Shown one piece after another: positions 22,488 through 34,044 of a stretch of DNA of 64,000 bases. The stretch is taken from positions 158,247-222,246 of the forward strand of contig JAJOZX010007497.1 of NCBI GenBank assembly GCA_023014485.1, read 5' to 3'. How positions within the stretch are numbered: position 1 is the first letter of the stretch; each line of letters opens with the position of its first letter. The stretch is from Bathynomus jamesi (lineage: Eukaryota; Arthropoda; Malacostraca; Isopoda; Cirolanidae). A program made the position numbers and the translations under genes. Below the pieces are notes generated by a model that worked only from the letters and a program-made list of their open reading frames with translations, ran no database searches and was not told the DNA's origin.

Positions 22488-22509
22488 CAAAATTAAAGGA
22501 GGGGAGGGA
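22488..22509 (+). promoter_or_regulatory. Polypurine tract
   Basis: AAATTAAAGGAGGGGAGGGA immediately before the 3' LTR primes plus-strand synthesis in LTR elements. Confidence 0.85.
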
Positions 22510-24077
22510 TGTCGTAACCATGCAATTGGCACGCAGAAATGTTAGTTTTAAGATTTTAATTTTGTTCTCAAAAAGCCAAGCGTTTTGGGTTATGAATATT
22601 CATAAAGGCATAAGTTAAAGATGTTTCCGATGGTAGAACGGTCGTTCTATTTAAGTTGTTGTTCTCAGGGGAAGAGGAAACCCAAACCGCTTGGCCGCAG
22701 AGATTTACAACTAAAGGGTCCAGATGTACAAATGGTTAGTTTCTCTTTCGCATGATGGTGCGACTTTTGTAAGGCAGATTCGAAGACGCTGCTAAAGTTG
22801 AACCACGAGGGGGTCATAAACTTAGGACTTCGAATCTGTTAAATATATTTAAATGTATTTTTTGGGAAGAAGGAGGGGTTTATACCCGGAAATCAGGTCC
22901 CGCTCCAATCAGGGGGCCCAGGATCCTGGGAAACGTAGTAAAGACGCGCCTTCTTTCCCTCTTGTATGGGTAATAGCCTTCTGGGGGGACGGTCTTAAGG
23001 AAAACAAAGGGTTTGATAGGCTTTCAGAACATTGGAAGGCGGGGTCCTTCAAAATTGTAAAGTAAATTCGAAAATTGTTAAGTTAGTTGTAGTCGTTCCT
23101 CCTTGAAGTTAACTGTGGCTAAACAAACCCCCTGTAGACTTGTGGCGTAAGAAACTTTAAAACGGAAAGTATAGCATGTCATTAGCTTACGCGGAAACCT
23201 GTGTATAAGAAAGTATTGTTAGCGACCTTAACCGATAATTTGATTGTATCTTAATTAATGTTAACCAATGGACCAAGAGTTTTGTGAAACGTAAACTTTC
23301 CATTAGTTTAATTTGGCTCCAAGTAAATGCTAAACGGGGTACGTCTGGGCCCCTAGTTCCTGAATCCGTCAATTTGGGTTCAGAAGTAAGTCCCGTTAGT
23401 TGATATACCGTAGTGTTGAAAATTTTGGGCGGGCCGTAAATCTACGGTCCGTACGCAGCACAAGTGGGAGTAATTTTGTCTCCTGCCAGTAGTAAGTAAA
23501 ATAATTCTTCGAATATCTGGTCGAATTCCGACCACTTCATTTCTTGTTATTTATTTTTGTTGCACTAAAATATAAAGCCCCTCGATATATAAATTATTGA
23601 AATTCAGATAACTTAACTTTTTCTTTAGATTTATCATTGAATTATTTGTTACAGAAAATTGATCAATTTAACGATGTAAATTCATATAACTGTGACCTTT
23701 GTCTTTGGCGTTAAGATTGGATTGTATTGTATGGAAATTTATAGATTTACTTCAGAATAAACTATTAAATGCATGTACTGTGTCGAGTAACATTTAATAA
23801 AATTTATAAGAGGGCGTGTGTTGTTCTAAATACCTTGTGATATACCTCTCTTGTTAGCTGAGGAAAATTAACGTTCAAAGTAGGCTTTTGGAAAGCCGAA
23901 GGAACCTAGCCTATCAATTTAAAGGGCCATCCGTTTGGGTAGGCCGAGTCATCCTGGACGAAAATAAGAGATAAAATCACCGGTACGCCCAACTTAAAGG
24001 GTGCCCGTGAAGTGAATTAACGTAATTAAAAGGGTGTCCAGTACCATAAATAAATATACGGGTTGGGCACTACATCA
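22510..24077 (+). repeat. 3' LTR
   Basis: TGTCGTAACC ... GGGCACTACATCA, pair of 15345-16913. The following GGGT completes the target duplication. Confidence 0.93.
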
Positions 24078-24081
24078 GGGT

Positions 24082-24825
24082 AACTAATAATTATTTATTT
24101 ATTTATTTAGTCCAAAGAAGAATGTGTAAATAAGAATTTTATTTTTTATGGTAATTCAATCCATTTCAAAATTCATTGACAGTGGTGAGTTTAATTCTCT
24201 GTACGCAATAGATGAAGATTTCAAGAGTCATTTTCAACAAAAAAGAATCGAACCCATGGTTGTTCGTGGACTTGGAAGTTCCTCACATTATTTGGGAAAT
24301 CAGTCTTACTTTTCATGAAAAGAAAAGAACTGCAGGAATTTAAGGTATGATTATCACATTCATGATATTTAATATGATGGTTTCTGGAATTTAAAAAAAA
24401 ATCAAGAAACTGTATTCTTTAAAGTTTATTAAACAATAAACTGATATTTGTTATTACGTTAATATATTCAAAGTACTCTGATGTAAATATGCCATTGGAG
24501 GCTTTTTAGCCAAAATTAATGGCATTTAGTCTATTTATTACATAAACATAGTGAAAGTGACAAGTGATAGCAATGGTGATAACAAAAAATAATAGAAATA
24601 GCAATAATAATAATAATAATTAATAATAATAAATACAATGTAAAGTTTAAAAAGGTTACATAACTTATACATAAATGAATTACTGTATATTTATTAGAAA
24701 ATAAATGAAGCTCAACAAAAAATATAAAAGAGAATAGATTACGAAATTAAATTTGCTTAATGAAATTAACATATTTTAAATAGTTGATTAAAATTGAATA
24801 GAATGGTAAAAATGGCATTATTAAA
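24082..24825. other. No recognisable feature
   Basis: AT-rich with short (ATTT)n and (AAT)n tracts (24095-24110, 24605-24632). No open frame or motif identified. Confidence 0.4.
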
Positions 24826-25786
24826 TTATGCATCAGTAGGAGCTAATAAAGTTGAATTTAGTGATTTACGAAATATATTTAGTGATGAAGACTGCGTAAT
24901 ATTCATGGGAAGTGCATTCCATACATATGCTTTGAAAGAGAGTGCATGTCCTACAGTTTCTATTGTATAGTTAGGTTTGTGTATAAAATCAATGGACAGT
25001 CTGGTGTTATAACGATGTTGTAATCGTATTTGTTGGGGTGATTGCTCTTTGAATGGATGATGTGTGTTCATTTCTATTGATAACTTTGAACATATTGGCA
25101 GCAATAGTGCATTTGTATAAAATATTTAGCTCTTTAAGCTATTGAGAAAGTATGATTTTGTTTGTTTTCATTATTCGAGAGAGTCCGAAGACATTTTTTA
25201 TGAATGAATTAATCGTTTTTAGAAAGGATGCTTTATATATTTCTTTGAGATATCCCATGTTGTAATGCAATATAATAAATGTGGAAGGATGAAGGAATAA
25301 CATGTGTAAGGAGCGTGTTCTGAAGAGGGTCTTTTTTAGTTTAAATAATATAAAATCTTTGTACTATTTTCGGTTTGATATATTGTACATGACTTTTGAA
25401 ATTTAGTTTTTCATTAAATTAATGCCAAGTACTTTAGCCCGATTCACCCTTGCTAGAAAAGTATTCCTAATTTTAATTTTTATTAGTTTATATTAATATG
25501 TTTTGTGGTAATAATCATATAAGATAACTTTGCCAGATTCAATAAAAGTTTATTAGCACACATCCATTTATACACATTTTCTAATTGCCTATTCGTTTCA
25601 TTACTCAGAAAGTCTGGGTTATGATGGGAAGTAAGTGTGGTATCACGTATTATACGCAGTTTAATGTGGTAGAAAGATGAAAATCATTGACGTGGATTAG
25701 AAATAGTAATAGGCCAACAAAAGATTCTTGTGGGAATCCACTAGTCAATATCGCCTTCGCGGATAAATTATCTTTTAATTTCATAT

Positions 25787-26937
25787 ACGAGAGACCGGGG
25801 CTAGTTGAGACGTTTCTTAAGAATTCAGATTTTTTTAGGTATTAAATAACCAAATGGAGAAAAACAATTTATTGAGAAAATATCTATAGTCCTTTTCTTA
25901 ATGGTATAATTACAATAGAAATTGAAACTTTTGGGAGATACAGCATGAATTCTGCATTCTCAGATTTACATTTATTTAACAACAAATTATTCCACCTTGC
26001 ACTATAACAAACTGTACTTTTAACAGTGATGAAAATGAGAAGGGACTGACATGGTGGACAAAAATAAGCTCAACAATAACTAAAAGACATTTATTATTTT
26101 GTTATTACATGTGCAAGAAATTCACCACTTAGTTACCATTTATCAGAATTTGGGTATCAACATCCACTACCAGAGTTACAATTAACACAAGTGTAAAACA
26201 CGCCCCCGTTTGTGCAGGTATTATGTGCCCAACGCAAACAGCTTTTCCACTGAATCCACTGGACATTTGGCTTTGACTTTAAAAACTGTCCAAAGGAAAC
26301 AAGACAGAGGCAGTCTTCATCAGCTGATGATGCAGAATCTACTTCAAGTGCTAACTTCCTATAGGCTTCTCTTTTGCCATCTTCACTTGGCTGTGCTGCT
26401 TTTTTTTCTTCTTGGGCACTTGTGAATAGCTGACATTTGTACACTCAGGCCTATTTGCTTTTCTTTTTCCTTGCTCTATATCTAGAGAATTCTTAACACG
26501 TATATCTGTCAGAATTGCTGATGAGGAGACAAGTTGAGACAGTCTCAACCTACCCCATTTGTTGTGTCTCAACTATCCCCAAGTGAGACGCCATTATAAG
26601 CACAATCTACAAGCTTCTATGCATTAAAAACATAGTATAGTTACATAAATATCAGCACTTAGGTTTATATTATCCAAATATATAATGGTTTATTAGTTCA
26701 TATTGATATTACAGAGATATGAGATATTTCAAACAAGGTTAATAGTTTACTCTAGTAGCAGAAAAATCGGAAAACTTACCTAATGAGGAAAACCTCTCAC
26801 ACAAGACACCAGAAGCAGGATAAGTGAAAGAGGACTGTTGTGTAAATGCGCCATATGACTTACATTGTTATCTATAACACTGGCGGTAGAGCCCCCGTCT
26901 CAACTTACCCGTGTCTCAACTAGTCTCGGTCTCCCAT
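25787..26937 (-). mobile_element. pogo/Tigger-like DNA transposon, internally deleted, TA target
   Basis: Terminal inverted repeats: left GAGAGACCGGGGCTAGTTGAGAC, right (reverse complement) GGGAGACCGAGACTAGTTGAGAC, flanked by TA at 25787 and 26936. It sits inside the LINE RT, whose reading continues on both sides. Internal copies of the phrase AGTTGAGAC occur near 26533 and 26905. Confidence 0.75.
26157..26572 (-). pseudogene. C-terminal Cys-rich tail of a pogo/Tigger-type transposase
   Basis: Minus-strand frames contain LRLSQLVSSSAILTDIRVKN, KRKANRPECTN and, after a frameshift near 26400, a cluster ending SCLRWAHNTC, GGVFYTCVNC. The form WxxCxxCxxWAHxxC...YxCxxC is the PHD-like tail common in animal pogo-type transposases; one Cys is replaced by Trp (WIQWKSC). 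The DDE core is missing, so this is a deletion derivative. Confidence 0.6.
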
Positions 26938-27010
26938 ACTGATGACGATTTGACATATATGATTTAAACCAGTAGCATGATAGCGAAAATGTCGAGTGCA
27001 AATCAATTGC

Positions 27011-27240
27011 AATGATTGCTGATTAACTGAAGTGGGGTAAAGTTATGCGAAGAGGGAAGGGTTTAGGGGCGGTTTCACCAAAGCCAAATCGCCAAAGGTG
27101 GGTGCGGGGTAATTCCCCAAAGAGAAGGCCACAAAGGAGGGTAGGGGATAGTACCTGGGAAAAGGGGTTGATTGAAGAAGAATGAAAAAATATCCCCCTT
27201 AAAGGAAGAGAAAGGGAGAAGAAGAGAGAACCTAACATGT
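27011..27240. repeat. Purine-rich segment
   Basis: GGTGGGTGCGGGG, AAAGAGAAGGCCACAAAGG and AAAGGAAGAGAAAGGGAGAA resemble in style the purine-rich parts of the Polinton terminal repeats at 36967 and 60500, but I could not align them. Confidence 0.3.
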
Positions 27241-28639
27241 ATGTATGTATGGATGTATGTTTATGTGTATGTATTTAAAGGGTAAAAAAGCACAAGCATT
27301 TATTGAGAGGTGAGAGACAAAAGAGAGAGAACCGAATGCTGGCATGTCTTGGAGCAAATTGAATCCTTCCCTAGCCATCCTGGACCGGATTTGGCTCACA
27401 GCCAGTGGCTTGGAATCCAGCCATACCCTTCGGACACAGCCAGTCGCACAGCCAATTGTATGGCGTGAACGGCTGACAGTCTTTAAATCACAGCCAGTGG
27501 TCTTACTTTAAGAGACTTATATAAATATATAGGCTAATTGGAGCAACACTTCCTCCGACAACAAGTTCTTCAAGTAAAATGGACCCTTCCCTGAACTCCC
27601 TGGATGGCTTCAGAACCCAGCCTGTCGGCACAGCCAGTAGTATATGGCTTAAATACATACACAATCATAGCATTTACACATACATATGACAGCACAGCCA
27701 GTCTTATATGGTTTAAACACACACACACAATCATGGTATGTACACATACATACAGTTATTTCTTTCTATGTACATTTTTCAAACAGTGTAAAGGAGAATT
27801 AAAACACAATTACATCGCTCTGTTTACTTAGCATATATCTGTATAATTAAAAAAAATAGGAAACACGCAGACAGACACACACACACACACACACATTAGA
27901 CCACCCATTAGACCAATAAGGTCTCATAAGATGACAACATATAATAGATGGGCTATTAATCTTATCATAAGGTAATAAATACTGCTATGAGTGTAACGTT
28001 GTACCGTATTAGTGAGCTATCCGCTCTTTCAAACAAAAAGTGAAACATGATAACAAAATTTGAAACAAAAACAAATTTTTGCATTAATATACAAAAATAT
28101 CTTAAAATTATATAAAACAATGTTCATTTAATATTAATCCAGATTTTATTTTTTTAGGCTAACTTTATTTTTCAACAAAACTTCTTTTTACTACGCATCA
28201 ACGAAATTGAAACATGGTAAAAAAATCAAAACAATTTTGTATTAATATACACAAATATCTTAAAATTATATTATAAAAAATATAATGATTTAATTTATAA
28301 TAATCCATATTTTATTTTTAAGGTAACTTAAGAATTTTTCAACCAAAAAAATCCTATTTCCTATTTTCTGAAAGTGGAACGGATCCTGTATTTTACTGTA
28401 TAAGAAAACGATGAGCAACAAACAAACACTTATTTCAGACTCAACAAGTACAAACATTATACAAATCGTCCGATTAAGAGGTAGTTGTCTGGAGCATTGA
28501 CAAAGTAGGCCAGGGAATCACTTTGCAGAATCAACATACAATTCCCTTCGCCAATGCACACGTATTTATGTGCAATTCAGACACCGTGTAAAAAGATAAA
28601 TTAAACAGTTCTACACACTCCTTTATACAGGGAAATATA
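27241..28639. other. Non-coding; dispersed CACAGCCAGT motifs and a (CA)n tract
   Basis: Six or more copies of CACAGCCAGT lie between 27396 and 27700, with two related blocks (27350-27420 and 27575-27640). (AC)n at 27876-27895. 28040-28350 holds two related AT-rich units (AAACATGRTAAMAAAATYRAAAC...). No coding content. Confidence 0.5.
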
Positions 28640-30085
28640 CAAGGTGTTTCACAACCGGTTTGCTAAACTTTTGGGGGTGATTTGGGGGTGATATCGAGTA
28701 CAAAAGTTAATACAACATAGGTGATATTTTCAACCGTTGTGGAACTACGGACGTTTAAAGATGAGCGAACAATAAATCCTTAATTGTGTGTAATTCGATA
28801 GATGGCAGCACTGGTGGTAGTTTCGGTTAACGAGTTACCACTACTAATCCTCAGTTTTTTCTTTCAGTTAGTTCTGATCTGTGGTACAAGACAGTGTTCG
28901 CCAAGGTTAACAATCAAAATGAATCAACAGTTCACACCTGCTGAATAAGCTGATAATCATTTTGTTTATGGATTCTGTGATGTTAACAGCAGAGCGGTAG
29001 TTGAGGAATATCGAAGACGTTTTCCGAACCGCCGAATACCGAACAAGCAAGTGTTTAGTGACACACACCAGAGATTAAGGGAAACAGGGACAATTGTCCC
29101 ATGTAACCAAGAACATGTAGCACGACGGCCCGTTGCTGTGGAGTAGCGCATACTGGACCTAGTACAACGTAGTCCAATTACCAGTGTTCGAAATATTTCT
29201 AGACGAATTGGTGAATCCGCATCGCGTGTATGGCGAACCATACAAATGAGCGTTTGTATCCTTATCAATTGCAACGTGTGCAAGCTCTTCAACCGGATGA
29301 TTACGACAAACGTGTTCAATTTTGCCAGTGGATGGTTATGCATCGCCAAATTCTTGATCACATACTCTTTAGTGATGAAGCACAATTCATTCGGGATGGA
29401 ATTAACAATAGACGAAATTCACACTTGTGGTCGCCGATAATCCCCACGGTATCGTTGAAGGAAACTTTCAACATCGATTCTCGGTGAATGTTTGGTGCTC
29501 TGTAATTGGAGATTAGCTGATCGGACCGTTCGTTTTGGAACAACAATTAACTGCTGATATTTATCTGAACTTCCTCACGAACGAATTGCCGCTTTTGATG
29601 GAGGACGTGCTCTTGGAGACAAGGCGCAGGATGTTCTTTCAGTACGACGGGGCACCATCAATTTTGGTTTCGTGGCCCCCCCGAGATCTCCCAACCTATC
29701 CCCGTTAGATTTCTTTTTATCGGGCCTTATGAAAGTGATGGTCTACAAGAGTAAAGTGCAAACGAGAAAGGAACGCTTGCGTCAGATTATGGATGCCGCT
29801 GTTTACATATGAGAACACCCCGAAATTATTCAATGGGCAGTGAACTCTTGTTTGGAACGAGCAAGGCTGTGCATTGAAAACCGAGGCGGACAGTTTGAAC
29901 ATTTATAAGGTGTATCTCATAAAATGTAGCAATAAATACATCACATTATTCCTCTCCTTTAGTTTTCCGTGCACTTAAAACGTCCGTAGCTCCACAACGC
30001 GTACGGTTGAAAATAGCACGGATGTTTTATTATCATTTTTACTCGATATCACCCCCCAAGTATGCAGACCGGTTGTGAAACACCC
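28640..30085 (+). mobile_element. DUF4817-type mariner element
   Basis: Terminal inverted repeats of about 110 bp: GGTGTTTCACAACCGGTTTG...GGGTGATATCGAGTA...CTACGGACGTTT at 28643-28765, and the reverse complement from 30085 (GGGTGTTTCACAACCGGTCTG...GGGTGATATCGAGTA...CTACGGACGTTTT). The dinucleotide TA flanks both ends (28638-28639 and 30086-30087). One transposase pseudogene inside. Confidence 0.85.
28919..29908 (+). pseudogene. DUF4817/DDE mariner-family transposase, broken
   Basis: From ATG 28919: MNQQFTPAE, a TAA, then [21 protein letters not shown] and [12 protein letters not shown] (the DUF4817 HTH), ETGTIV, a TAG, SPITSVRNISRRIGESASRV, then after a frameshift LYPYQLQRVQALQPDDYDKR, ILFSDEAQFIRDGINNRRNS (first Asp), FNID/FSVNVW, a degraded second-Asp block at 29640-29665, PTYPRxFFLSGLM-like remnants of SPDLNPLDFFLWG near 29690, and the C-terminus to about 29908. 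Several stops and frameshifts and a small deletion near 29660. This family is common in arthropods. Confidence 0.8.
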
Positions 30086-30120
30086 TAGAATAAGAGATAA
30101 AAACAAAAATAAATACAGGA

Positions 30121-30126
<6 letters not shown>

Positions 30127-30171
<45 letters not shown>

Positions 30172-30172
30172 A
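30127..30172. repeat. (TA)n microsatellite
   Basis: TA run just outside the mariner. 30173-30590 downstream is AT-rich and featureless. Confidence 0.95.
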
Positions 30173-30589
30173 TTGTACCTTGTGGGAACGGACGTGTTGT
30201 GTCTCTCTCTGTATTAACACCCGAAAAAAAGGAATAAACTATTTGCGGTTTATTTTGTTTACACCCAAAAGTGTATAAAGTATCAATGAATCTGCATATA
30301 AATTATAAAGTGAAATTCATTAAAAGTAAGTGCAATACAGTTTACATAAATTATCACCAGTTTAACGTATATATTTAAACCGTAATATTGGCCTTCGAGA
30401 AAGTTTTGAAAAAGGCAGGAAAAAGGTCATAAAACGCAAAGGTCAGAAAACCCTCGCGACCATCGAAAGGAAAGGAAAGAGAAAGAAAGGGAAACAAATA
30501 AAATAAGTAAATAAATAAATAATTTGTGTGTGTATTTCTTTTTATGATAATTAATGATAGCATGACCATGGGTTAAATTTCACTTAATC

Positions 30590-33400
30590 TGCAATTTGTG
30601 TAATCTGGAAACAACTGAGAAGGCAGCAATAAGATGCAATTTCTGTCAAAAACTGCACGACTTTATCTGCATGAATTTGGATAATAGGAAATATCCCTCG
30701 TCTCGAACGTTAAACAGATTGCAGGAATCACATTTCTGTGTGCCGCATGTACACAGACTGTAAACCCTTTGTGGTATTTAAAGAAATGGAGAAGCGAATT
30801 CGAGTGTTACAGAAAAGGAGGAAAATGGGGAAACAAGAGGCTGAAATGTCCAATGACAATTCGGGTGGATGAGAGAAGACGAAATAACAAATACAATATA
30901 ATAATGAATAAAATATAATACAGAATAGAGACATAGATGAAAGAAAAGAGACATATAAAAGTTGCGAGGTAGTAAAATGCCAATGAACAAAATGCTAAAA
31001 AGATAAAAAATAAAAACGTAGGAAATAAACAGCCAAAGAAAAATCATGATAATATCAAAATTAAGAACAGAAGATAACCAGATAACAAGAAGTAGAAGCG
31101 TAGAAAATACAGTTTGTAAATACTACGCAAAAGGGTACTGCAGATATCGGATGGGCAATGCATCTATGCACATCCCACATTATGTAACACACATTATACA
31201 AGAGGATATTGCATATTTAAAAAAGTGCAAGTTCCACCATTACTGTTGCAACACCTATGCAAGATAGGTAAGTGCAAATAATACAAAAATGCCGTTACAC
31301 CACCATCAAAGGAACGCAACAGGTGAATAGGAAAAATGAACATCAAAAAGGCTACCAATTTTTTAGACATAGCCAACACAATTCAGCTGCTAAATACCAT
31401 CCAGCAAATACAAAGTCAGCTGACAAATATAGGAATCCGAGAGCCGGACAGAAGGCACGCACAAAGCCACTTCATGTGTTTTCGGAACAACAGGTACGGC
31501 AAAGATAAGGAGAGGCAAATTCTCGGAGGACCAAAAGACAACGAAACCGCACCACTATTGGAACGAATCGAATGTATGTGAATATGATAGAGAAAAAATA
31601 AAATAATCCTAGCCAACATTCAGGCCTTAAATCAAATCATTCCCCAGACAAAGTTTTATACCTGAAAGACTCATGGAAGAAACCGGAGAAGACTTTGCAT
31701 GTCTCACGGAAACCCATCTAAAGGACTGCCAAGCCAACTGTGAACACTGTGAGTTCTGTATTGATAAAAGCGAAATAAAATTGACAACTATAATATCGTC
31801 TGAGCTGACAGAACAGTCAGACGTAAAGGAGGATGTGCTATTTACACACGCAAAAGGCATATGGCAGAAATGACTATAAGTACTTCAAACAGCTACGTAG
31901 AATGTGTAGCAGCAAAAGTTGAAAAATTAAATATGGTACTAATTGTAATGTACAGACCCCCGAACTCGCCACCTCAAAATTCTCTGATTTCATTACAGAG
32001 GTAAGAAACTGGATAAAATCTCTACACTTTCCAACCTCGAATATTTTTCTCTGTGGTTTTTAATTTTCCATTCATGAAATATAAAAGGATAGAAAAAATA
32101 TATGTGTACACCAGGACAAGGGGGGCACACGGGAAGACCAGGAGCAGGTAAAAATGCTACTCGCTCTAGCAGATGAATTTATGTTAACACAAGAAATAAC
32201 AGAAAACACAAGAAGAAATAACTGCCTAGATTTAGTGTTCACAAACAACAGCAACGTAATTGAGAACGTAGAAATATCCCCAACTATAATATCGGATCAC
32301 AACATTATTGAAATAACAACCAATATAAAAGCAACAAGAAAGGAAAGAACACGAACAACAGAAAGAAGCAAATTCGAAATTTTTAATTTTCACTCCAAAG
32401 CTATAAACCAGAAGATGTTGCATCCAGCATGGAAGTAAAAAATTGGAAATCCATCTTCAAGGCCAAGACAACGAAGACACTGGAAATTGTGGAAAGACAT
32501 GTCCCAAAAATATAACAAAGGGGAAAGAGAAGCAGGTTTGAGAGACAAAAGAGGTCATTGTTCCGAAGAAAAAAAATGACTGTAAATGTAAGTAACTGTA
32601 AAGATAACATCAGAAAAATATTAAATGATAAACTGCACAGTATCGATTGCGTCATACAGGAACTAATTGAGAAGCATACAGAAAAAGAAGAAGGCGACGT
32701 TATAGAGGTGCTAAAGGTTAACTCAAAGTATTTCCATAATTTTGCAAAAAGGAAGTCGAAAAACCATGCGACTATTGGACTTTGAAAACGAAGACAGTGC
32801 TTTATCTGATGATCTAACAGAAGTATCCGAAATATTAATAGCTCGGTACGAATCATCTTTCAGTATCCCAAAAACTGACAAACTGATATGCGATAGAAAA
32901 CACGTTCTTTGAAGAACAACTACAAGGGGAAAGTATAACGGAATTCGACTTTACGACAAATGATATTACACAAGCTGTAGTGAAACTAAAAACACACTCA
33001 GCGGCAGGCTCGCACAAATGGAATGCAACACTGATCAAAAACTGCAAAAATGCAATCGCTGAGCCCCTATGTTGGATATGGAGACGATCTCTAGACACGG
33101 GAGAAATATCGGGCTTCCTGAAGAGCGCGAACATAGTTCCAATATAAAAAGGAGATCGATCCAAGGCCAAAAATTATAGGCCAGCGTCGCTTACATCTCA
33201 TCTCACTAAAATATTTGAAAGAATAGTTAGACAGAAAATCTATGACTTTTACGAAACTCAGAGAAAATAAAATGATAACCAACACGGGTTTCGGTCGGGC
33301 AGATCATGCCTATCACAACTAATGGAACACTAAAACATTATTGATGCACTGGAAAGTGATGAAAACTATGCTGTAATATACACAGACTGCCAAAATCCCT
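30590..33400 (+). pseudogene. LINE with PHD finger, CCCH finger, endonuclease and RT
   Basis: ORF1-like part: a PHD-type finger at 30605-30770 (CNLCNLETTEKAAIRCNFC, LHDFIC, CVPH) and a CCCH finger at 31107-31165 (CKYYAKGYCRY) followed by a coil (31336-31440). Endonuclease: EDFACLTETHL (31685-31720), VMYRPPNSP (31945), a degraded GDFN-like stretch, RNNCLDLVFTNNSNV (32215-32260) and ISDHNIIEI (32290-32315). RT: LKTHSAAGSHKWNATLIKNC (32980-33045), GDRSKAKNYRPASLTSHLTK (33150-33210), QHGFRSGRSCLSQL (33280) and VIYTD (33375), where it is cut off before the YADD box. Numerous stops and frameshifts. Layout is that of a Jockey/CR1-type non-LTR element. Confidence 0.75.
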
Positions 33401-33867
33401 CAAAATCAAAATCCCTCAAATGAGGAGGGATGCTGCAGAGGAGGCGACGGCAGGTCACTCCTGAACCGTCGTTCAAAACCTTCTCAAGAAATAGTAACTT
33501 TAGCTGCACGTGATGATGCATCTTTCATTCTTAATATACTTTATAAGCTGCAGAGCCACAATAAAATGTGACACCCTTTTCGTCAATCTTATAAACCTGT
33601 ATTGGGAATGAGAGAAACGTTACAATATATTACTTCATTTTAACACAGTAACAAACAAGAATTATTATTATTATGTTTAAATAGTGATTGCTTTCGATAG
33701 ACGATTCAAGTAACTGACTAATTTGCTTTCAATGCTGAATATTCACATCTCCGTTACTGTTCTAATATTAATATGTAAATACAGTGGTTTTCAAAAATAT
33801 TATTTTTAATTCTTTTCCCATTTGAAGTCTAATATTCAAAATCAATTTTACTTAACTTTTTTTTCAG
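33401..33867. other. No recognisable feature
   Basis: A short GC-richer piece (33415-33480, EEATAGHS/RRRRQVTPEPSF frames) then AT-rich DNA ending in a polypyrimidine tract and a CAG at 33857-33867. Confidence 0.4.
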
Positions 33868-34044
33868 ATATACTTGGCGAATAATGTAACCTTTGACAAC
33901 AACGGTAAACCTTATGTGAAAAAGCTTCCAGTATTTGCTACACAGACTGACATCGCTTACACTGACACATTGCGGTTTACTCATCCTGAAGGAATGTGCG
34001 GTCGCTTCGTCATTGTTGTCAGAGAAATTGAAAATGAGTATCTG
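33868..34044 (+). CDS. Possible host exon, truncated by transposon copy D
   Basis: A strong acceptor (CTTTTTTTTCAG) precedes an open frame IYLANNVTFDNNGKPYVKKL, PVFATQTDIAYTDTLRFTHP, EGMCGRFVIVVREIENEYL that breaks exactly where the terminal repeat of copy D begins. It shows no frameshift or stop, unlike nearly everything around it. I do not recognise the protein. On the other side of copy D the bases after 36614 would give a stop within two codons if simply joined. It could be the last exon of a host gene, or a captured gene fragment. Confidence 0.35.

Larger units (their letters stand above)
15341..24081 (+). mobile_element. Ty3/Gypsy-type LTR retrotransposon, defective
   Basis: LTRs at 15345-16913 and 22510-24077 (TG...CA), a 4-bp target duplication GGGT (15341-15344 and 24078-24081), a tRNA primer site just inside the 5' LTR and a polypurine tract just before the 3' LTR define the element (about 8.7 kb). 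RT before integrase and an integrase with a DQGKEFWN...AYQPQSNGKVER block indicate Ty3/Gypsy. Pol is unusable: stops, an inverted RT segment and an integrase deletion. Confidence 0.9.
24830..27010 (-). pseudogene. LINE reverse transcriptase, split by a Tigger-like element
   Basis: Minus strand, beginning near 27010: a block like STFSLSCYWFKSYMSNRHQY ends at 26940. The sequence resumes after the 25789-26935 insertion with LTSGFPQESFVGLLLFLIHV-NDF (the GxPQGSxLGPLLFLIYIND motif, about 25740-25690), then PHLLPIITQT-like YADD-region remnants, NRQLENVYKWMCANKLLLN, LPHLLYCITTW and the end ETVGHALSFKAYVWNALPMN (92-codon open frame 24830-25104). That order is a Jockey/CR1-type RT from palm to C-terminus. 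Many frameshifts. Confidence 0.75.
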
